Shown: positions 24,090 through 32,998 of the stretch, in pieces
Numbering within the stretch: position 1 is the first letter of the stretch
Layout: every line of letters starts with the position of its first letter
Source: Prosthecobacter sp.
GTDB taxonomy: Bacteria > Verrucomicrobiota > Verrucomicrobiia > Verrucomicrobiales > Verrucomicrobiaceae
DNA: 64,000 nt
NCBI RefSeq assembly: GCF_020439865.1
Contig: NZ_JAGRPF010000103.1
Span: forward strand, 55,880-119,879
Direction of reading: 5' to 3'
Translations under genes and position numbers: made by a program
The notes under the pieces: model-generated
Database searches by the model: none
Seen by the model: only the letters and a program-made list of their open reading frames with translations
Told to the model about the DNA's origin: nothing

Positions 24090-26909
24090 ATGCGTCTCCT
24101 CGCCGTCCGACTCCAAAACCTCAACTCGCTCAGCGGGGCGCATGAGGTGCGGTTTGATGTGGCGCCGCTGGCGGCGGCGGGCGTGTTCCTGATCACGGGT
24201 CCTACGGGCGCGGGGAAATCGACGCTGCTGGATGCGATGACGCTGGCGCTGTATGGCCGCGCGGCGCGTTACGGCAATGACAAGGCGGATGAGATGATGA
24301 GCCGGCACACGATGGAGTGTTTTGCCGAGGTGGACTTCGAAACGGGCGGGCGCAAGCTCCGCGCGACGTGGCGGCTGGGGAAGACGAAGTCGGGCAATCT
24401 GCGGCCCGTGCAGCGCACGCTGGCCGATGCGACGACGCTCGAAATCCTCGCCGACAAAGGCCGCGAGATGGACCCGATGATCGAATCGCTCACCGGTCTC
24501 GACGTCGATCGCTTCCTGCGCTCCGTGCTGCTCGCGCAGGGGCAGTTTGCGGCGTTTTTGAAGGCGAAGCCGAACGAACGCGCCGAACTGCTCGAAAAGA
24601 TCACCGGCACCGAGATCTACCGCGATCTCTCCATCCTCGCGCATGAAACGCATCGCGAGAAGGACGAGCAGGTGCAGCGCCTCAAGGCCAGCCTCGGTGC
24701 GGTGACGGTGCTTGATGACGAGGCACGCGCGAAGCTCGAAACCACCCTCACCGAGGCCCGCACGACGGCTGAACGCCTCACCCTCGAAAATCAGGCTGCG
24801 GCGAAGCAATGGCACGATCAACGCGAGCACGCGTCCATTGTCGCCGAACTCACGAAGCTCACTGAAAATGACCGCGTGCTGCAAACCTCGCAGGTGGAAG
24901 CCGTCGCGGATCTTTCGAAGGCCAAAGCCGCAGCCGACGACGCCAAGCAGCAGCGCACGAAGCGCGAGCCTGTGTGGGAACAGGCCGCCGGCATGGCCGC
25001 GCAGAGCGACCAGCTCGAAAAGCAGCTCGTTGAGAGTCGCGCCACTTATCAAACGTGGGCGAAGGAGCAAAAGGAGGCTGCCTCCCGCCGCGAAACCGCT
25101 GAGAAAGCTCTGACCAACCACAATGAAGCCGCGCAGGCGCTTGAAACATGGTTGAAGCAGAACGCGGCCGATGCGGAACTCGCCGACACCCTGCCGAAAC
25201 TGCGCGTTGCCGTCCGCGAATGGCGCGCGGCTTTTGAAAAGCTCGCCGAAGGCCGGAAACGTCATGCCGAGGCGCAAACGCTGAACCAGAAGATCACCGA
25301 CGCGGAAGCGCAGGCCGCCGCGTTGACGAAACGGGCCGCCGAAAGCGCCGTGAAGACCAAAACGGATCGCGCGGAACTGGAACGACTGACGAAGACCCTC
25401 GAAGCGCAACGCGAAGTGACACGGCAGGCGGAGCTGGTGGCCGGCTTTGACGAGCATCGTCACGATTTGAAGAACGGCGAGCCTTGTCCGCTCTGCGGTG
25501 CGACGGAGCATCCCTTCGCCACGAGCGGCACGAGCTTTGAATCGCAGCTTCAAATCGCACGCAAGCTGCTGACCACGCTGGAGAAGCAGTGCGAGAAGGT
25601 GAACCGCGATCTCGTCACGCTGGACCGTGATCTGGCGAAGGTGGAGACAGAGGCGGGCGGGGAGAAGAAACGCGCCGCGGAGATGAGGAAGGTGCTGGCT
25701 GAGATCGTTGTGCCGGATGTCGGTGCGTTGGAGGCTGACGAGCTCGCGAAGCGCGAAGCGCTGCATGGAGTGGCGACGATTCGTCACCTTTCCAAAGGGG
25801 ATCTTGGCGACGAATCGTCGCCACTCCATGTGGAGCAGGAACTCGATGCGCTGGACAAACGCGCCACCACGTTCGCAAAGAAAAAGCAGGAAGCTGCGCA
25901 AAAGCTCAGCGAGCGCCAGAAGCTCGAAGGCGAGATCCAGCTCGCGCAGCAGGGAGAAGCTGCGAAGTCGCAACGACTCGACGAGCTGAAGGCCGAAGGC
26001 GTGGCATTGCGCAGCAAGTCGGACGAGTTGAAGGCCAGGCTGAACGAACTGCTCGGCGGCAAAACGCTCGCCGAGGATCGTCAGCAGCATGAAGTCCGTG
26101 TTTCAACAGCCGAGAACACCTGGCGCGAAGCGGAGGCGAAACTGAACGCGCTGCAAACGCAGCTCGCGGCCACGTTGGCGAAGCTGGAGCAGCTCGAAGT
26201 TCGTCGTTCACCGTTTGCAGGGCAACCGGTGCTCAGCGCGGAGGCATTGAGCGAGCTGGAGGCGGCAGCGAAGCGCTTGAACGATGACTTTGCGACGAAG
26301 CGCACAGAAGTCGGCTCGCTGGAGCAACAGGTGAAGAATGATGACGACGCGAGGAAACGCCGCGAGGCTGGCGGAGCCGAATTGCAGGCCGCTGAGGCCG
26401 AATCCTTGCGATGGGGCAGGCTGAAGGAGCTGATCGGCTCGGCGGATGGCGCGAAGTTCTCGCGCTTCGCGCAGTCGCTCACGCTGCGGCAGCTCATCGG
26501 GCTGGCGAACGAGCATCTCAAGGTGCTGGCGGAGCGTTATCGCCTGATGGCGGCACCGGGCGATGAACTCGACCTGCGCATCGTTGATCTGTATCAGGCC
26601 AACGTGGACCGCCCGATGGAAAGCCTCTCCGGCGGCGAGAGTTTCCTCGCGAGTCTCGCGCTGGCGCTCGGTTTGAGCGAACTCGCAAGCAGGCACCATC
26701 CGATCGACTCGCTCTTCATCGACGAAGGCTTCGGAACGCTCGATTCAGAGACGCTGGAAGTGGCGCTCAGCGCCCTGGAGAACCTGCGATCTCGCGGTAA
26801 GACGATTGGATTGATCTCGCACGTCGATCTGCTCAAGGAACGACTCGCCACGCAGGTGCGCGTTCTGCGCGGCGCGGGTGGCACGAGCACGATTGAGGTG
26901 GTGGCGTGA
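24090..26909 (+). CDS. sbcC: Nuclease SbcCD subunit C (Rad50-type ATPase)
   Basis: A 939-residue SMC-like ATPase, slightly shorter than E. coli SbcC. Walker A is FLITGPTGAGKSTLLDAM near residue 36. The long coiled-coil arms surround a zinc hook (GEPCPLCGATEHPF, about residue 465). The C-terminal ABC half has the signature SLSGGESFLASLALALGLS, Walker B SLFIDEGFGTLD and the D-loop. It drives the SbcD nuclease on hairpins and blocked ends. The second coiled-coil arm contains an in-frame palindromic element (about residues 559-580). The start has no Shine-Dalgarno sequence (AACCAAATTCC before the ATG). It ends 1 bp from the end of hrpA on the other strand. Confidence 0.96.
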   Translation: MRLLAVRLQNLNSLSGAHEVRFDVAPLAAAGVFLITGPTGAGKSTLLDAMTLALYGRAARYGNDKADEMMSRHTMECFAEVDFETGGRKLRATWRLGKTKSGNLRPVQRTLADATTLEILADKGREMDPMIESLTGLDVDRFLRSVLLAQGQFAAFLKAKPNERAELLEKITGTEIYRDLSILAHETHREKDEQVQRLKASLGAVTVLDDEARAKLETTLTEARTTAERLTLENQAAAKQWHDQREHASIVAELTKLTENDRVLQTSQVEAVADLSKAKAAADDAKQQRTKREPVWEQAAGMAAQSDQLEKQLVESRATYQTWAKEQKEAASRRETAEKALTNHNEAAQALETWLKQNAADAELADTLPKLRVAVREWRAAFEKLAEGRKRHAEAQTLNQKITDAEAQAAALTKRAAESAVKTKTDRAELERLTKTLEAQREVTRQAELVAGFDEHRHDLKNGEPCPLCGATEHPFATSGTSFESQLQIARKLLTTLEKQCEKVNRDLVTLDRDLAKVETEAGGEKKRAAEMRKVLAEIVVPDVGALEADELAKREALHGVATIRHLSKGDLGDESSPLHVEQELDALDKRATTFAKKKQEAAQKLSERQKLEGEIQLAQQGEAAKSQRLDELKAEGVALRSKSDELKARLNELLGGKTLAEDRQQHEVRVSTAENTWREAEAKLNALQTQLAATLAKLEQLEVRRSPFAGQPVLSAEALSELEAAAKRLNDDFATKRTEVGSLEQQVKNDDDARKRREAGGAELQAAEAESLRWGRLKELIGSADGAKFSRFAQSLTLRQLIGLANEHLKVLAERYRLMAAPGDELDLRIVDLYQANVDRPMESLSGGESFLASLALALGLSELASRHHPIDSLFIDEGFGTLDSETLEVALSALENLRSRGKTIGLISHVDLLKERLATQVRVLRGAGGTSTIEVVA
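25764..25830. repeat. Perfect 22-nt inverted repeat inside the sbcC coding region
   Basis: The 22-nt arm at 25764-25785 (beginning CATGGAGTGGCGACGATTCG) is the exact reverse complement of 25809-25830 (ending CGTCGCCACTCCATG). The 23-nt centre holds a smaller dyad, CCTTTCCAAAGG at 25787-25798. The whole element is translated in frame within the coiled-coil arm as HGVATIRHLSKGDLGDESSP. The size and architecture match a REP/RAYT-type palindromic repeat. I saw no second copy in this window. Confidence 0.9.
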
Positions 26910-26910
26910 A

Positions 26911-29900
26911 TCACACCCAGAGCGCTTCGAGTCGCTTCACGCTGACAGGCTGCGCGGTGCCGAGTTCTTGGGCAAAGACCTGCACGCGGTATTCTTCCAT
27001 CATCCAGCGGAAGGTTTCGTGCTGGGATTTGGGGACGTGGGACTGCCAGCCGTCGAAGTCGGAGATGAGCAGGGCCTTGTCGGCGTCTTTGGCGGGGTTG
27101 GCGAGGTAGCGTTCGTTGCGGACCTGGATGGCTTTCAAGTAGCGCGGAAGGTGCTGAAGCTGCTCGTGCGGCGTGGTGGCGAGGAGGTCGGCGGGAATGA
27201 GGCGGGCTAGGTCGTGTTCGAGGCCGGGGTAACGTTTCGTCGAAGCGAGGAGCTTGGCGCGCTGATCGTGGATCTGCGTGAAGAGCGTCTTCACGCGATG
27301 CGTGACGGCGGGGAGCTCGCGGCGGACGGTTTCGCAGAGGGCGAAGAAGCGTTTCTCGGTGAGCGGGAACACAGGCTGCAGACGCAGCATGTGGGCAAGG
27401 ATGTGCTCGTGGGCCTGCTGCGCGAGATTTGATGCAGGCAAGGCGGCAGCGGCGGGTGCGGCGAGCTGGGAGAGCGCGGCCTGAAAGCTGGCGGGCTGCT
27501 GCGGCTTCGCGTTCGACGCGCCGATGCTGCGGAGCTCCTTCGGCAGCCACGCGAGGTCTTTGCTCAAGGTGTTCTCGGCGAGCCTGCGAATGGCGGTCGG
27601 GGTGCCGCGTGCGGCTTCGGCTTGCGTGCGGAAGAGGCGCACATCGATCTCGCCGTCGCGCAACACGAGGCCGAGGTAGCCGTGGATGGGCGTGCCGTTG
27701 AGTTCTTCGACGACGATGCTTTCGGGCAGGTCGCCGAAGGACCAGGACTTCAATGCGAAGCGTTCGACGCGGGGCAGGAGCTTCTCCCAGGCGTCGGAGC
27801 GCACGTCCTGCTTTTGCACGCTGCTGCGGATGGTGTCGAGATCGCGGCTGGCGGCGATGACGGTGTTCTTCTTTGGATCGAGCACTTCGACGCGCGGCTG
27901 CAAATGCGCGGGCAGGCTTTGCGGTGGCCAGTCCTCGGCGCGGACGTTGATGCGATAGCGGCGCGTGATGAAATCGGCGAGTGCGGCGAGGAAGTCATCG
28001 CGACCGGGATCAAAAGCGGCGGCGATTTCGCGCGCCTTCGGATCGATGGGCATCAACTGGCGGCGGATGACCTTTGGCAGCGCACGCAGCATGACGTTGG
28101 CAAGTTCCTCGCGAATGCCGGGCACCATCCACTGAATCTGACCGCTTGAGAGATGACCGGCGAGCTGCGCGGGGACCTGCACGGTCACACCGTCGTTCTC
28201 CTCGCCGGGTTTGTAGTTGTAAGTAACGGGAAGAGCGGTGTTGGCGAGTGAGACTTTGTCGGGGAAGAGCTGCAGGTCGCACTCGAAGTCCTCGCCGGCG
28301 GTGAGTTCCTCCTCGGTGGCGCAGAGGAAGTTCGGCTGCTCGTCGAGGTGCTCTTTGACGAAGCGGTTGAGGTCGTGAATGGACGAGACGTTCTTGATGC
28401 GCTCGTCGTAGAAGCGGAAGAGGCGCTCCTCGATGGCATAGACGCGGTTGCTGCGCACGCGCGTGAGCATGGTCTCGATCTTCTGGCGGAGCTGGTTGTT
28501 GTGCGCGTAGAAGCGCAGCGTGATGGGAACGTCCTGGCTGTCGATCAGCGCGGCGCGGATGAACATCTGCGTGGCGGCGACGGGATCGACCTTGAGGAAG
28601 TCGATGTGCTGGCGCTTCACCTCGAGTCCGTGAATGAGCGTGCGCTGTGTGACGAGCACGCGGCCGGATTTGAGGTTCCAATGCGGCTCGCTGTATTTGT
28701 GCGTGCAAAGATGCGCGCCGAGTTCGGCGACCCAGTTCGGATCAATCTTCGCGATGGTGCGGACGAAGAGCTGCGAGGTGTGGACGATCTCACCGGCGAC
28801 GATCCACGGCGGCTGGCGGCCTTTGTCCTGGCCGGACTTGCCCTTGCTGTTCTTCTCGCGGCGCTCGTAGAGATTCGAACCGGGGAAGACGGTGACTTCG
28901 CGATTGCCGGCCGCCTTGTACAGGTTCCGCTCCTCCTTCATCGCGATGTGGCCGAGCTGCGCGGCGAGGATGCAGCGATGGATGGTGTCGTCGTTTGCAG
29001 GCGGTGTGGGCGTGCGCAGATCGTTGCTGAAGGAATCGCAGAGCTGGTTCCAAACGTCGCGCCACTCCTGCATGCGGGTGAAGGAGAGGAAGTTCTGTTT
29101 GCAGAACTTCCGCAGCGCGTTGCGCGATTTGCCGGCGGGCTCCGGACTGGCGTTCCAGATCTTGAGCAATGTGATGAAGTCGGACTCGGGTGCGGCGAAG
29201 GCCTTGTGCGCGGCGTTGGCGAGTTCGCGTTTTTCCTCGGGGCGTTCGCGTGGATCCGGAATGCTGAGGCCGGCGGCGATGATGAGCATCTCGGGCAATG
29301 CTTTTTCAATGCGAGCCTGCAGCAGCATGCGACCGAGCGTGGGATCGAGCGGCAGGCGGGCGAGTTCGCGGCCGAGCGGCGTGAGCTCGTGCGTTTCGTT
29401 GAGCGAGCCGAGTTCGTGCAGCAGGTCGTAACCGGCGCGGATGGCCGCGCTGACGGGCGGATTGATGAAGGGGAAGTCTTCGATCTCGCCGAGCTTGAAG
29501 GCCTTCATGCGCAGGATGACCTCGGCGAGGTTCGCGCGCTGAATCTCCGGCATGGTGAAGCGGTCGCGCTTTTCAAAATCCTCCTGCGAGTAGAGGCGAA
29601 TGCAGATGCCGTCCTGCACGCGGCCTGCGCGGCCGGCGCGTTGGTTCGCGCTGCTTTGTGACACGGCCTCGACCGGCAGGCGCTTCGTGCGCGTGCGCGG
29701 ATTGTAGCGGCTGATGCGCGCGAGGCCGGTATCGACGACGTAGCGAATGCGCGGGATGGTGATGGACGTTTCGGCGACGTTCGTGGCGATGACGACGCGG
29801 CGTTTGCGGCCCGGCGCAAAGATGCGCTGCTGCTCGGTGGAAGCCATGCGTCCATAGAGCGCGAGCACTTCGAATTCGCTGCCGAGTCGGCCGTCGAGCA

Positions 29901-30621
29901 GATCTCGCGTGTCGCGGATGTCGCGCTCGGTGGGCATGAAGACGAGGACGTCGCCATCATCGGTTTCGATGAGCGCATTCTCGACCGCGGCGACCGCGCC
30001 GTCGATGAAACCGTAGTCGTCTTCGCCATTATCGAGCGGAAGATAGCGAATGTCGACGGGATAGAGGCGGCCTGAGACTTCAATGATCGGCGCACCACCG
30101 AATGCAGCGGAGAAGGCTTCCGTGTCGATCGTCGCGGAGGTGACGAGGAGCTTCAGATCGGGCCGTTTTTTCAGCAAGCCGACGAGGTAGCCAAGCAGGA
30201 AGTCGATGTTCAGCGAGCGCTCGTGGGCTTCGTCGAGAATGAGCACGGAATACGCGCGCAGCATCGGATCGCTCTGGATTTCGGCAAGCAGGATGCCGTC
30301 CGTCATGAACTTGATGCGCGTGTCACGGCTGGTGTCGTCACTAAAGCGCATCTTGCAGCCGACCTCGCGACCCCAGGGCACGTTTATCTCCTCGGCGACA
30401 CGTTTGGAAACGCTCATCGCCGCGACACGTCGCGGCTGCGTGCAGCCGATCATGCCGCGCACATCATGCAACGCTTCGAGGCACATCTTCGGCAACTGCG
30501 TCGTTTTGCCCGAACCGGTTTCGCCCGCGAGGATGACGACCTGATTCTGCCGGATGGCCGCGATGATCTCTCCACGACGCGGCGTGATCGGAAGATCGGC
30601 GGGGTAACGAATCTCAGGCAT
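26911..30621 (-). CDS. hrpA: ATP-dependent RNA helicase HrpA (DEAH box)
   Basis: A 1236-residue DEAH-box helicase, close to the usual ~1300 of HrpA. Motif I is ILAGETGSGKTTQLPKM (about residue 37), motif II LILDEAHERSLN, motif III VTSATID, and motif VI QRAGRAGRVQDG. The helicase core is followed by the HA2/OB-fold region and the long C-terminal HrpA-specific domain (DUF3418-type; ANVMLRALPKVIRRQLMPID). HrpA acts on RNA in the cytoplasm and in E. coli rescues stalled ribosomes. The gene stands alone on this strand; its end almost touches that of sbcC (1-bp gap). Confidence 0.95.
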   Translation of the reverse strand: MPEIRYPADLPITPRRGEIIAAIRQNQVVILAGETGSGKTTQLPKMCLEALHDVRGMIGCTQPRRVAAMSVSKRVAEEINVPWGREVGCKMRFSDDTSRDTRIKFMTDGILLAEIQSDPMLRAYSVLILDEAHERSLNIDFLLGYLVGLLKKRPDLKLLVTSATIDTEAFSAAFGGAPIIEVSGRLYPVDIRYLPLDNGEDDYGFIDGAVAAVENALIETDDGDVLVFMPTERDIRDTRDLLDGRLGSEFEVLALYGRMASTEQQRIFAPGRKRRVVIATNVAETSITIPRIRYVVDTGLARISRYNPRTRTKRLPVEAVSQSSANQRAGRAGRVQDGICIRLYSQEDFEKRDRFTMPEIQRANLAEVILRMKAFKLGEIEDFPFINPPVSAAIRAGYDLLHELGSLNETHELTPLGRELARLPLDPTLGRMLLQARIEKALPEMLIIAAGLSIPDPRERPEEKRELANAAHKAFAAPESDFITLLKIWNASPEPAGKSRNALRKFCKQNFLSFTRMQEWRDVWNQLCDSFSNDLRTPTPPANDDTIHRCILAAQLGHIAMKEERNLYKAAGNREVTVFPGSNLYERREKNSKGKSGQDKGRQPPWIVAGEIVHTSQLFVRTIAKIDPNWVAELGAHLCTHKYSEPHWNLKSGRVLVTQRTLIHGLEVKRQHIDFLKVDPVAATQMFIRAALIDSQDVPITLRFYAHNNQLRQKIETMLTRVRSNRVYAIEERLFRFYDERIKNVSSIHDLNRFVKEHLDEQPNFLCATEEELTAGEDFECDLQLFPDKVSLANTALPVTYNYKPGEENDGVTVQVPAQLAGHLSSGQIQWMVPGIREELANVMLRALPKVIRRQLMPIDPKAREIAAAFDPGRDDFLAALADFITRRYRINVRAEDWPPQSLPAHLQPRVEVLDPKKNTVIAASRDLDTIRSSVQKQDVRSDAWEKLLPRVERFALKSWSFGDLPESIVVEELNGTPIHGYLGLVLRDGEIDVRLFRTQAEAARGTPTAIRRLAENTLSKDLAWLPKELRSIGASNAKPQQPASFQAALSQLAAPAAAALPASNLAQQAHEHILAHMLRLQPVFPLTEKRFFALCETVRRELPAVTHRVKTLFTQIHDQRAKLLASTKRYPGLEHDLARLIPADLLATTPHEQLQHLPRYLKAIQVRNERYLANPAKDADKALLISDFDGWQSHVPKSQHETFRWMMEEYRVQVFAQELGTAQPVSVKRLEALWV

Positions 30622-30705
30622 GGGCGAAACGGGCGCGGAGGGTAGTCGAAAAATGACGGATGACGAATTCCGAATGATGATTGTGCCGGCGGTGTATTGT
30701 CTGGC

Positions 30706-31440
30706 ATGGAATCCTCACGAACGAAGGCGTCGCCTCAGGGCGTGTGCGCTGTCACCGGCAAGTCTCATCCCCTGTCCAAGCTGATTCTGCTGCGTGAACT
30801 GCGGCCGAGCATCGTGGAAACCCTGCGCAAGCATCATCCGGACCTGGCGGAAGATTCCCTCCTGAGCGCCAGCGCCGTCAATGCGGCGCGGCTCGAATAC
30901 GTGCGCAATCTGTTGGAGGATCAGGTGGGTGATCTGACGCGACTGGACGAGGAGGTCGTGGACAGCCTGCACAAGCACGAGGTGCTGAGCGAGCGCCCGC
31001 TCTCGGAGACGGAGGAGGAGCAGCAGCTCACCTTTGGCCAGCGGCTGGCGGACAAGATCGCGGACTTCGGCGGCAGCTGGACGTTTATCATTTTGTTCTG
31101 CTCGTTCTTGGTGGCGTGGATGGCGATCAACGCGGGCGTGCTGCTTGCGCGGCCGTTTGATCCGTATCCGTTCATCCTGCTGAACCTGATGCTTTCGTTC
31201 CTGGCATCGCTGCAGGCGCCGGTGATCATGATGAGCCAGAACCGGCAGGAGGCGCGCGACCGCCAGCAAGCGGAGGGCGACTACAAGGTGAACCTCAAGG
31301 CGGAGCTCGAAATCCGGCACCTGCATGAAAAGATGGACTACCTGCTGCATCAGCACACGACCAGACTGATGGAGGTGCAGCAGATTCAGATCGACCTCCT
31401 GCGCGAACTGGCGCACAAGCGAGGACACACGGGCACCTGA
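30706..31440 (+). CDS. DUF1003 inner-membrane protein
   Basis: A 244-residue protein starting at the ATG at 30706 (an in-frame TTG lies three codons upstream). An N-terminal cytoplasmic part is followed by the DUF1003 core: a LADKIADFGGSWTFI entry, a first membrane helix (about 130-150), the loop RPFDPYPFILLNLMLSFLAS with its conserved PFDPYPF, and a second helix running into QAPVIMMSQNRQ. The tail is charged and probably coiled-coil (LHEKMDYLLHQHTTRLMEVQ). DUF1003 proteins are widespread two-helix membrane proteins without an established biochemical role. The gene ends 1 bp from the cytochrome gene on the opposite strand. Confidence 0.9.
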   Translation: MESSRTKASPQGVCAVTGKSHPLSKLILLRELRPSIVETLRKHHPDLAEDSLLSASAVNAARLEYVRNLLEDQVGDLTRLDEEVVDSLHKHEVLSERPLSETEEEQQLTFGQRLADKIADFGGSWTFIILFCSFLVAWMAINAGVLLARPFDPYPFILLNLMLSFLASLQAPVIMMSQNRQEARDRQQAEGDYKVNLKAELEIRHLHEKMDYLLHQHTTRLMEVQQIQIDLLRELAHKRGHTGT

Positions 31441-31441
31441 A

Positions 31442-31855
31442 TCAGATCGAGCGCGGCAACGGGCCGCGGGGTTCCATCTTGATGTTATGCGCCGGCACCT
31501 TCGCGCCGTCTTTGATCCATTGTTTCAAGATGTGGACATCGTGTGTTGGGATGGCGTGACCGCTCGGCGGCATCGCGCCGGGGATTTCATCGGGGAAAGT
31601 GACAACCTGATAGAAGCGGCTCGCCTCCGGTTTGCCAGGCACGATCCACTGTGAGCCGATGAGTTTCGACAACGCGTGCGTGTCGTTGATCGGCGGCATG
31701 GTGGAGAGGCGGTTGTCGCCGTGGCAGTGGACGCAGTTCGTTTCGAGAACAGTGCGCACCGGAGCGAAGGCGGCGATTTCCTCATTCGACACCTGAGGCT
31801 GGGCGCAGGCGGCGAGGAGCAGGCATATCCCAAGGAGCGTGGTCGGTTTCATCAT
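31442..31855 (-). CDS. Small c-type cytochrome lipoprotein
   Basis: A 137-residue protein. The frame is open upstream, but the ATG at 31855 (followed by another ATG at 31852) gives the signal MKPTTLLGICLLLAACAQ with a lipobox (LAAC). The single heme-binding motif is CVHCH (TNCVHCHGDN), and the distal methionine is likely in GAMPPSGHAIP. This fits the Planctomycete/Verrucomicrobia-type cytochrome c domain, which carries electrons at the outer face of the inner membrane or in the periplasm. It is tail to tail with the DUF1003 gene, and the cupin gene lies 59 bp upstream on the same strand. Confidence 0.85.
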   Translation of the reverse strand: MMKPTTLLGICLLLAACAQPQVSNEEIAAFAPVRTVLETNCVHCHGDNRLSTMPPINDTHALSKLIGSQWIVPGKPEASRFYQVVTFPDEIPGAMPPSGHAIPTHDVHILKQWIKDGAKVPAHNIKMEPRGPLPRSI

Positions 31856-31913
31856 GCCGAAGCATGCCCGCATTTCCCGTCTGCGAAATCAGAATGGTTG
31901 TGCGCCAATTGGC

Positions 31914-32390
31914 TCACTCCTCGCCTTTGAAGTAATCGGCCTCGGTCATCTCGAAGCACTTGCGCTGCGGCTTGGTCATCCATTTTCCGGAGTCAGGGTA
32001 GTGAATCACATCCGCTTGCGGCTGGTCGGCGACGACGAGGAAGGTGAGGTCCTCGGAGCCGTTGTTGATGAGTTGATGGGCCTCACCGGGTGGAAAAACG
32101 AGGTAGTCGCCCGCCTTGATCGCCTCCTTGCCCTTCGGCGTGCGGACTTGGCCGCGGCCGCTCAGGATATAATAGGCCTCCCATTGGGCGGAGTGCTCGT
32201 GGAGCGGGAAATTGATCTTCCCCGGCGGGATGAGGTGGATTTCGAGGTCAAAGGGGTGCCCGCCGCCCCAGGTGCCGATGTCCTTCGGGCTGCCCGCTGC
32301 GATGGAAAGCGACCTCCGGTCGAGGGCGTACTTGCCCTTGGGCGAGGTTTGGGTGGTCCAGGAGAGATCGTCGGCGTGGGCGCGAGTCAT
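31914..32390 (-). CDS. Cupin-domain protein
   Basis: A 158-residue cytoplasmic protein; the ATG at 32390 fits a cupin, and the longer open frame upstream runs into the regulatory region. Cupin motif 1 is PLHEHSAQWEAYYILSGRG and motif 2 is AGDYLVFPPGEAHQLINNG, with His, His, Glu and His positioned to bind a metal. Family members include isomerases, dioxygenases and simple sugar- or metal-binding proteins, so the reaction cannot be named. It is divergent from the Fur-family gene across 131 bp that contains a 7-1-7 operator, so it may share that regulation. Confidence 0.85.
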   Translation of the reverse strand: MTRAHADDLSWTTQTSPKGKYALDRRSLSIAAGSPKDIGTWGGGHPFDLEIHLIPPGKINFPLHEHSAQWEAYYILSGRGQVRTPKGKEAIKAGDYLVFPPGEAHQLINNGSEDLTFLVVADQPQADVIHYPDSGKWMTKPQRKCFEMTEADYFKGEE

Positions 32391-32494
32391 GATGCGGGAG
32401 GAGTAGCATGCCGGGAGCGTTTTGCGTGGGCGGGAGGAAAGAAAATTGGGGGAAACGGGCATCCGCCCTTGCCAAAGGGCCGTACCTAATGCAG

Positions 32495-32515
32495 TTAGAA
32501 TCATTCTAATTCTAA
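32495..32515. promoter_or_regulatory. Fur/PerR-type operator (7-1-7 inverted repeat)
   Basis: TTAGAAT (32495-32501), one base, then ATTCTAA (32503-32509) form a perfect 7-1-7 palindrome. A second ATTCTAA overlaps at 32509-32515. The form is that of PerR/Fur boxes (consensus TTATAATnATTATAA for PerR). The TAGAAT inside it also resembles a -10 element, so binding would block transcription of the Fur-family gene starting at 32522. A GCCCTT/AAGGGC stem (32466-32481) sits just upstream. Confidence 0.7.
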
Positions 32516-32521
32516 ATTCGC

Positions 32522-32974
32522 ATGCCCCCTCCCACCCCACGCAATCCCGCCAAACCCTCCGGTCTGGACTGTCGTCTGGCCGTGCTGGGCTCGGACGTCC
32601 GCCTGACCCCGCACCGCCGCGAGGTTTTTGACGTGCTGGCAGGTTCTACGGACCACCCGACCGCCTACGAGATCCTCGACCGGGTGAAAAGCCGTTCCCC
32701 GCACATCTCCCTGGCCACCGTTTACAACTGCCTCGACCACCTGACCTCCGCCGGACTGATCAAGCTGGTGCATCTCGAGCGCGGCCAGTCCCGCTACTGC
32801 GCCAACCTGCATGAGCACGTCCATTTCCACTGTGAGAAGTGCGGCAAGGTGATCGACGCGCATCCCGCCGCCGACTTCGATCCCGGCAAGTTCTGGAACC
32901 TCCCCGCCGGCACCAAGATCGCCCGCACCGACCTCGCCATCCACGGCACCTGCAGTGCCTGCGCCGCCAAGTAA
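32522..32974 (+). CDS. Fur-family metal-dependent transcriptional regulator
   Basis: A 150-residue repressor of the Fur/PerR/Zur superfamily. The winged-helix DNA-binding part includes VRLTPHRREVFDVLAGS and HISLATVYNCLDHLTSAGLI. The metal/dimerisation part has HEHVHFHCEKCGKVIDAH with the H-x-H-F-x-C-x2-C pattern and a C-terminal CSAC that completes a structural zinc site. The metal sensed (iron, zinc or peroxide via iron) cannot be read directly. It lies over its own 7-1-7 operator and 24 bp before sufC, so it probably represses itself and the Fe-S assembly genes. A Fur or PerR role is favoured over Zur because the target set is suf. Confidence 0.9.
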   Translation: MPPPTPRNPAKPSGLDCRLAVLGSDVRLTPHRREVFDVLAGSTDHPTAYEILDRVKSRSPHISLATVYNCLDHLTSAGLIKLVHLERGQSRYCANLHEHVHFHCEKCGKVIDAHPAADFDPGKFWNLPAGTKIARTDLAIHGTCSACAAK

Positions 32975-32998
32975 CCCCTCCTATTCCCTCCCCATTTC

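Noticed and set aside
24063..26090. Open frame of 675 codons on the minus strand
   Set aside because: Antisense to sbcC, very rich in Arg and Leu and without domains; a composition shadow.
28348..29661. Open frame of 437 codons on the plus strand
   Set aside because: Antisense to hrpA, strongly acidic and without domains; shadow of a certain gene.
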